From a bacterium SCSIO 12844 (lineage in GTDB: Bacteria; Pseudomonadota; Gammaproteobacteria; Francisellales; Francisellaceae), in the NCBI GenBank assembly GCA_024397935.1, contig CP073743.1:620001-684000 (forward strand): DNA of 64,000 nt, in the 5' to 3' direction. The notes under the pieces were generated by a model that did not search any database, was not told where the DNA came from, and worked only from the letters and a program-made list of their open reading frames with translations. The translations under genes were made by a program, and so were the position numbers. Positions 62,043 to 64,000 of this stretch are shown here, piece by piece. The first letter of the stretch is position 1, and each line of letters opens with the position of its first letter.

Positions 62043-63380
62043 ATGAGTGATTACAAAATTACAAGTGATGAAGCTGAAGCTATTTTAAACGAATTAAAAA
62101 AATTTTCCTTTAAACAGCAACGATTGGAAAATAAAGCTATATTAGATCTTGTTGACTTAGAGGAGTTGACGTTACTTCAAGTTGCACAAATGTCAGAGAC
62201 AGCAGCTGCAATATTTACTAGTGATCAATCGCTAATGCAATATTTCTCTATTGAAGATATCCTTACTATGGATAGTAATGCTTATTTGTTTTTGACAGAT
62301 GACAGATCAAAAATGCTTTATTTGTCAGATAAGCAAACCCTTAGTAAGGAAAAGGTTTTAAGAATAGATTCATATGATTTATATCTAGTATTATGTGATG
62401 AAAATGTTCAACGAGCATTAAAGCATAATTTGATAGATTTTGACAAATTAGAAGAAGTTCTTTGTGATGTAGAAGATGTAGAGGGCTTATTGGATGGTAA
62501 TTTTGTTGATTATATATTACACAAACAAATAAAGGATAAAGAGAATACACAAACTATATCAATTGAACAAAGTGCATTAGATTCAGCTAAACGTTTAAAA
62601 GGTCTCTATTGGGCTGATTTAGATGATAGTTTAATCCAAAACATGATTGATGGTCTTGCAAATTTATCAAAGGATACTGATAACAAGGATATTGCAATTG
62701 TATTTCTTAAACTATTATTAGAAAATCAAATTTACCCTAATATGTCTGCTCCTAATTTAGATATCAGTATTAAACAGTTGGTCATGCTGTGTTATTTAGC
62801 AATTTGTGATGACCATCGAAGTATGACATCACAAAGTAAAGGTTTGAGAGCTTTAGCTACAGCGTGTTATGAAATTTTAAGGGGTGATAACATTAATAAT
62901 GAACAGTTTATTGATGATGGAGAGGAAGATAGTCCTATTTGTTTTGGTGGTGCATTTAATAAGCTGATTGAACAGTTTGTTGGTTATCATCCGGCATTTG
63001 AGCAAGTCTATATTACAAAGGCTTCCGCATCACTTTATCTACCTTGTGTTGTAAAACAACAGTTACTTGATTATTTGAGTGCTTATTATAATCAAGATCC
63101 TAATGATGGTTTTATGCAAAGTATATTTAAGCAGTTAAGTAATACAGGTGAGATTCCAGAGCTAGTATGGATAGAAATTAAAGAAGCTGTATCTAAAGAA
63201 GTATTTGAACACTATAAAAGTGTATTTGACAATGAGATGAATGATGAGTTTTTCACTTTTATAGAATATGGTAGGAATATCAATTTTGATATCAAAAATT
63301 ACAAAAAATCTAAAGATAGTGTATTTATATTTAACAAAGAAATCAATGGTAAGGCAAAAATAGAAGAGCTTACTCCATAA
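62043..63380 (+). CDS. Large unknown protein, family B copy 2
   Basis: 445 residues from ATG 62043, chosen to match family B copy 1; earlier in-frame starts are at 62007 (GTG) and 62016 (ATG), and no start has a strong ribosome site. Same plan as copy 1: helical units (LTLLQVAQMSETAAAIFTSDQ, FSIEDILTMDSNAYLFLTDDR), then DSPICFGGAFNKLIEQFVG and ITKASASLYLPCVVKQQLLDYL. The Ser-rich linker is shorter. The function is unknown. Confidence 0.72.
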   Translation: MSDYKITSDEAEAILNELKKFSFKQQRLENKAILDLVDLEELTLLQVAQMSETAAAIFTSDQSLMQYFSIEDILTMDSNAYLFLTDDRSKMLYLSDKQTLSKEKVLRIDSYDLYLVLCDENVQRALKHNLIDFDKLEEVLCDVEDVEGLLDGNFVDYILHKQIKDKENTQTISIEQSALDSAKRLKGLYWADLDDSLIQNMIDGLANLSKDTDNKDIAIVFLKLLLENQIYPNMSAPNLDISIKQLVMLCYLAICDDHRSMTSQSKGLRALATACYEILRGDNINNEQFIDDGEEDSPICFGGAFNKLIEQFVGYHPAFEQVYITKASASLYLPCVVKQQLLDYLSAYYNQDPNDGFMQSIFKQLSNTGEIPELVWIEIKEAVSKEVFEHYKSVFDNEMNDEFFTFIEYGRNINFDIKNYKKSKDSVFIFNKEINGKAKIEELTP

Positions 63381-63520
63381 ATTTCAAGTGAATTTTTGTT
63401 ACAAATGCATTTGTAATTATTTTATATTTTGCAATAATTTCAATATTTTTAATTTATGCTGTTTGTTTTACATTTGCTGATTCAATATATTTTTTAATAA
63501 GTCAGTAAAAGGGTTGTGCT

Positions 63521-64000
63521 ATGCCATCGATAAGTAAAGAAATTAAATCGCGATTAATAGTTAATCAATTAAACCAAAAATTAAATCCACCAGGTGAATA
63601 TGATAAATCAGATCTGACAGGAATAATTGGTCGAGCCTATGCTGCCCAACTGTTAAGTATTATTAATTATGGCTTTAATGTTGCCAATCGAGCTGAATTA
63701 CGAGAGGAAGGTGATGTATTAAGTTTTGGTGAGTCGGCAGTCAATATGGATATAACACACTCTGGACGTTATATTCGTGGTGAGGATGGTCATCCATCAC
63801 GCAATATATATAAGTCAATTGAGGGAGTTTTAAAATTTGATATGCTAGAAAAGGGAGATCAGGTATCTGTTAAAGAAAAATTGGAAAAAAAACTTAAAGA
63901 AGCTAACCCTGGATTCAAGGATTTTTTAAAAGAGTTTAATGGTAAATATTTAAACCCTAAAAGTAAGCATCTTCCTACTTTTAACATTCCTGATGATCCA
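63521..64000 (+). CDS. Large unknown protein, family A copy 2 (partial)
   Basis: The frame is open from ATG 63521 (AAAAGGG upstream) to the window end, 160 residues. IGRAYAAQLLSIINYGFNVANRAELR and HSGRYIRGEDGHPSRNIYKSIEG match family A copy 1 closely. It should continue for several hundred residues beyond the window. Confidence 0.7.
   Translation, partial: MPSISKEIKSRLIVNQLNQKLNPPGEYDKSDLTGIIGRAYAAQLLSIINYGFNVANRAELREEGDVLSFGESAVNMDITHSGRYIRGEDGHPSRNIYKSIEGVLKFDMLEKGDQVSVKEKLEKKLKEANPGFKDFLKEFNGKYLNPKSKHLPTFNIPDDP

Overview
The window is a low-GC gammaproteobacterial chromosome segment. The bifunctional NadM/Nudix gene, the MFS family and the overall gene style suggest a Francisella-like relative (Thiotrichales/Fastidiosibacteraceae type); this placement is inference from gene content only. 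There are three parts: chromosome (1-9437), an integrated, tailed-phage-like prophage of about 37.5 kb (9438-46945), and chromosome again (46946-64000).

Left chromosome: the end of an HlyD-type adaptor and its M50 peptidase/lipoyl partner, nadM, two small unknowns, yaaA-rlmH (overlapping), convergent rpmE, a PepSY protein, a flippase, a DUF938 methyltransferase, then a small gene and a broken DUF2335-like gene beside the attachment site.

The prophage sits in the 3' half of tRNA-Arg(CCG). The intact tRNA is at the right end (46901-46976, minus) and a displaced 45-bp copy is at the left end (9438-9482). Order inside: tyrosine integrase; a HigBA-type toxin-antitoxin; a leftward lysogeny operon (repressor, queuosine-precursor-type transporter, metallophosphoesterase, unknown); rightward replication/recombination genes (replisome organiser, DnaC, RecT/Bet, Gp157, Rha-KilAC) ending in a Mor-type activator; then a cargo block. 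The cargo holds a curli module (CsgF, CsgG, a large repeat curlin), a complete IS4-family element with a 9-bp target duplication, an IS5 remnant, Hsp20, and a divergent Zur regulator/ZIP transporter pair with a visible Zur box. The late genes follow: lambda-type terminase, portal and fused protease-capsid, a DUF2971 gene, a second toxin-antitoxin pair on the opposite strand, and a P2-type contractile tail (V, W, J, I, sheath, tube, E/E', tape measure, U, X, D) with a spanin-like pair.

Four places in the prophage share the layout CCCAAACTC (one C-to-T variant), 16 bp, then TAnnAT. I read them as promoters of the phage's own activator, probably the Mor-like protein. One of them drives no recognised gene, only a GC-rich, foldable stretch at 25952-26020, so a phage small RNA (or a cos-type packaging site) is possible there.

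Right chromosome: an MFS transporter, uvrD, an alpha/beta-hydrolase-patatin fusion whose hydrolase nucleophile is Gly, rluB, a small ABM-like protein, a LOG-family protein, the formaldehyde-detoxification pair frmA-fghA, and finally a cluster of two families of large unknown proteins arranged A, B, (A remnant), B, A. The last copy runs off the window.
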